Positions 21,633-23,612 of a stretch of DNA of 23,612 nucleotides are shown here, piece after piece. The first letter of the stretch is position 1. Each line of letters starts with the position of its first letter. The stretch spans positions 1 to 23,612 of IMG/VR virus record IMGVR_UViG_3300004154_000366. The stretch is one strand, 5' to 3'. This DNA is from a virus. The position numbers and the translations under genes are program-made. A model generated the notes under the pieces. That model saw only the letters and a list, made by a program, of their open reading frames with translations. It did no database searches and was not told the origin of the DNA.

Positions 21633-21676
21633 AAGAAGGGAATTGCAACTATCCGCGACCCTTCTTTTTCTTTTTA
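21633..21676 (+). terminator. Terminator after the tail tube gene, with alternative pairing
   Basis: AAGAAGGG (21633-21640) pairs with CCCTTCTT (21659-21666), followed by a T-rich run. The loop carries ACTATCC (21648-21654), which is complementary to GGATAGT at 21687-21693, so a competing structure is possible. Confidence 0.8.
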
Positions 21677-21723
21677 AAACAATAGTGGATAGTAATTATT
21701 TATTTTAAGGATGGTAAAAAATT

Positions 21724-22074
21724 ATGAAAAGATCAGTAGAAATTAACTTAGACAAAGTAAGACATTTAAGATTTGATATGTTAGCGAAAGCAAATATACA
21801 ACAGGAGTTAGGAAGACCAATTCAGCAAGTATTAGTTGACCCAAAACTAGGAGAAAAAGAACTCTTAGTAATACTTAAACATGGATTATACAGAGAAGAT
21901 AAAACATTAACCGATGAAAAAGTATCAGACATATTATTTGAATCAGAAATATCGGATGCTGAAATAATTTATAAACTTTTCGAAGCTTTAGCTGAAAGTA
22001 ATGGTGAAGGTGATAAATTCAGAGCAATTCAAGAAGCAAGAGTGGATGAAATTAAAGACGAAAAAAACCAGTAA
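21724..22074 (+). CDS. Tail assembly chaperone G (short form)
   Basis: This encodes 116 residues from ATG 21724 with AAGGATGG upstream. It is an acidic helical protein (LGEKELLVILKHGLYRED, VSDILFESEISDAEIIYKLFEALAES), of the size and place of the gpG-type chaperone that coats the tape measure during tail assembly. It ends in DEKNQ at TAA 22072. The codons just before the stop contain the slippery heptamer that gives the longer GT product. Confidence 0.85.
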   Translation: MKRSVEINLDKVRHLRFDMLAKANIQQELGRPIQQVLVDPKLGEKELLVILKHGLYREDKTLTDEKVSDILFESEISDAEIIYKLFEALAESNGEGDKFRAIQEARVDEIKDEKNQ

Positions 22075-22415
22075 CCAGTAGTGATGATTACGATGATGTT
22101 GAAGAAGCATATATCGTTGCTACTGGATATTTAAACATAAGTGAAGAAGACTTTTGGCAAATAACCCATGGTGAACTTAATTTAAGATTCAAGGGTTATG
22201 AAAGAAGACAAAAGGATTATTACAAAGATCAATTATGGATGGCATGGCATATAGCTGCTTTATCAAGAGCTAGTAAATTGCCAAAGCTTGAAGAAATGTT
22301 AGATACAAAACCAAAGAAAACAACATTAGATGGTAAAGCAGCATTAGTACAATTAGCAGCAATGTTTGATTTTGACAGAGAACAAGTAAATAAATTTTTA
22401 AACAAGGGAGAGTAA
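21724..22415 (+). CDS. Tail assembly chaperone GT (-1 frameshift product)
   Basis: A -1 shift at A AAA AAC (22062-22068) joins the first 115 codons of G to a frame open from 22068 to TAA 22413-22415, giving about 230 residues. This second frame has no start with a ribosome binding site of its own. It encodes a T-type domain (EEDFWQITHGELNLRFKGYE, then DYYKDQLWMAWHIAAL) characteristic of the C-terminal half of such chaperones. In lambda-like tails the ratio of G to GT matters for assembly, which is why the frameshift is conserved. It directly precedes the tape-measure gene. Confidence 0.88.
22062..22126 (+). promoter_or_regulatory. -1 ribosomal frameshift signal: slippery site and hairpin
   Basis: AAAAAAC at 22062-22068 is in the correct X XXY YYZ phase. 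Six bases later CCAGTAG (22075-22081) can pair with CTACTGG (22120-22126), and inside the loop ACGAT (22090-22094) can pair with ATCGT (22113-22117). The spacer length suits a stimulatory structure. Confidence 0.8.
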
Positions 22416-22457
22416 ATTTACTCTCCTTTTTTTATTTAAAAAATAGGAGGTGTGTAC

Positions 22458-23612
22458 ATGGCAAGTTTAGGGTCACTTATTGTTAATATCGGTGCGAGTA
22501 CACAACAACTTCGTCAGGGTGTAAATGATGCTTCATCCATATTAGTTAATTTTCAAAATAAGATGGGTTCCATGATTAAGAATGGTATTCTATTAAACTT
22601 TGGTTCTGACATTTATAATGGTATAAAACAAGGCACAGAACAGGCTATAAGAGCGGGTATACAATACAATAGTATGATAGAACAAAATACTGTTGCATTC
22701 AATACACTGCTTGGCAGTGCCAGTGAAGCAAACAAAATGATGACAGATATTCAGGAGATGGCAGCTAGAACACCATTCGAAACCGCTGGTTTAACGAACA
22801 ACGTTAAATTAATGACTGCTTATGGATTTGAAGCACAAAAAACTCTTGGAATGTTAACAACAATGGGTGATGCCGCCGCTGCTTTGGGAGCAGGCAATGA
22901 AGGTATTGAAAGAATAACTAGAGCATTGGGACAAACGAGAGCAAAGGGAAAAGTACAAGCCCAAGAAATGAATCAACTTGCAGAGCTGGGTATACCAGCT
23001 TGGGAAATGCTGGCTGAAGCGGCGGGAAAATCAATTGCTTACATGATGAAACAATCCGAAAACGGTGCAATAAAAGCAGATTGGGCAATTAAAGCTATTT
23101 TAGATGGTATGAATGCAAGATATGCTGGAAGTATGGAAGCACAATCAAAAACTTACTTCGGTATGTTAAGTACTGCAAAAGATTATGCAAAACAATTATC
23201 AGGAACATTAACTGCACCTTTATTTGATTTTATGAAGGTTGATATATTTCAAACATTGATTGATAAGTTTACAGCATTCAAAAGTGTAGCAGAACAGAGT
23301 GGTTTAAAAGAAGCATTTAAAACTATTTTCCCTGAAGATATAGTAGAAAATACTTCATCAATTGTTGATAGTTTAAAAGGAATTGTTGGCGGTGTAGTTG
23401 ATTATGTTGCTTCAAAAAAAGATACAATCATAGGTGTTGTAACTAATGTAACTGGTAAAATAGCTGAACTTTTAGATTATGTTAATAATGATGGTGAAAA
23501 GATAGTACCTGTCGCTGGTGGAATAGCAGCAGCATTTATAGCAATGCGTGGTGTGCCAGCTATAATTGCAACAGTAACAACAGCGGTTGGTGGACTTAGA
23601 TTAGCAATAACT
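22458..23612 (+). CDS. Tail tape measure protein (5' part, runs off the window)
   Basis: ATG 22458 follows AGGAGGTG. The frame is open for 385 codons to the end of the window, so the gene is partial at its 3' end. The opening MASLGSLIVNIGASTQQLRQG and the conserved block AFNTLLGSASEANKMMTDIQ, MAARTPFETAGL and GNEGIERITRALGQTRAKGK are characteristic of siphovirus tape-measure proteins. A hydrophobic stretch begins near residue 350 (GIAAAFIAMRG). The protein sets tail length and is chaperoned by G/GT, encoded just upstream. Confidence 0.95.
   Translation, partial: MASLGSLIVNIGASTQQLRQGVNDASSILVNFQNKMGSMIKNGILLNFGSDIYNGIKQGTEQAIRAGIQYNSMIEQNTVAFNTLLGSASEANKMMTDIQEMAARTPFETAGLTNNVKLMTAYGFEAQKTLGMLTTMGDAAAALGAGNEGIERITRALGQTRAKGKVQAQEMNQLAELGIPAWEMLAEAAGKSIAYMMKQSENGAIKADWAIKAILDGMNARYAGSMEAQSKTYFGMLSTAKDYAKQLSGTLTAPLFDFMKVDIFQTLIDKFTAFKSVAEQSGLKEAFKTIFPEDIVENTSSIVDSLKGIVGGVVDYVASKKDTIIGVVTNVTGKIAELLDYVNNDGEKIVPVAGGIAAAFIAMRGVPAIIATVTTAVGGLRLAIT

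Noticed and set aside
22068-22415. Separate gene after the tail chaperone
   Set aside because: No start codon with a ribosome binding site opens this frame, and the slippery heptamer and family knowledge explain it as the T half of GT.

Overview
The window reads as the left end of an HK97-type, long-tailed (siphovirus-like) prophage integrated in the chromosome of a low-GC Gram-positive bacterium, most likely a clostridial Firmicute. The evidence is very AT-rich DNA, AGGAGG-type ribosome binding sites, TTG/GTG starts next to strong Shine-Dalgarno sequences, many U-tailed intrinsic terminators, and the domain families present. The window ends inside the tape-measure gene, so the tail, lysis and right attachment regions are outside it.

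Positions 1-2827 (minus strand) are host DNA with visibly higher GC. They hold an operon of a MoxR-type AAA+ ATPase and a protein with two zincin-like domains plus a VWA-like domain, preceded by the 3' part of prfH, the release-factor homologue linked to RtcB-type RNA repair. The prfH fragment begins at the codons that should follow its GGQ motif and is cut off by AT-rich, phage-like DNA. This places the chromosome/prophage junction at about 2816-2827.

Positions 2828-6250 are a left-end accessory region, mostly on the minus strand. It has a long hairpin, a promoter-to-terminator unit with no ORF (candidate structured RNA), a 52-residue membrane peptide whose ribosome binding site lies in a stem, a frameshifted DUF4393-like remnant, a DUF960 gene with a small coupled partner, an unknown 163-codon ORF with a good promoter, and a GIY-YIG homing endonuclease. 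No integrase or CI-like repressor is recognisable here.

Positions 6395-12776 are the plus-strand early/middle region: a small HTH protein, several unknown small genes, a second GIY-YIG endonuclease, an iteron-like array of AAGTCAA sites, a MerR-like regulator, a likely replication initiator, a RuvC-like resolvase and a sigma-region-4-like regulator.

Positions 12964-22415 form the packaging, head and connector module in canonical order: HNH endonuclease, GC-richer candidate cos region, TerS, TerL, portal, prohead protease, (inserted third GIY-YIG gene), major capsid protein, putative decoration protein, four connector/tail-completion proteins, tail tube protein, and the tail assembly chaperone pair G/GT. 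The GT product needs a -1 ribosomal frameshift, and the slippery heptamer and a downstream hairpin are both visible. The tape measure gene runs off the end.

The least expected signals are the prfH integration point, the candidate ncRNA at 2942-3245, the phased AAGTCAA array, and a strong in-frame internal start in the capsid gene near the expected scaffold-domain boundary.
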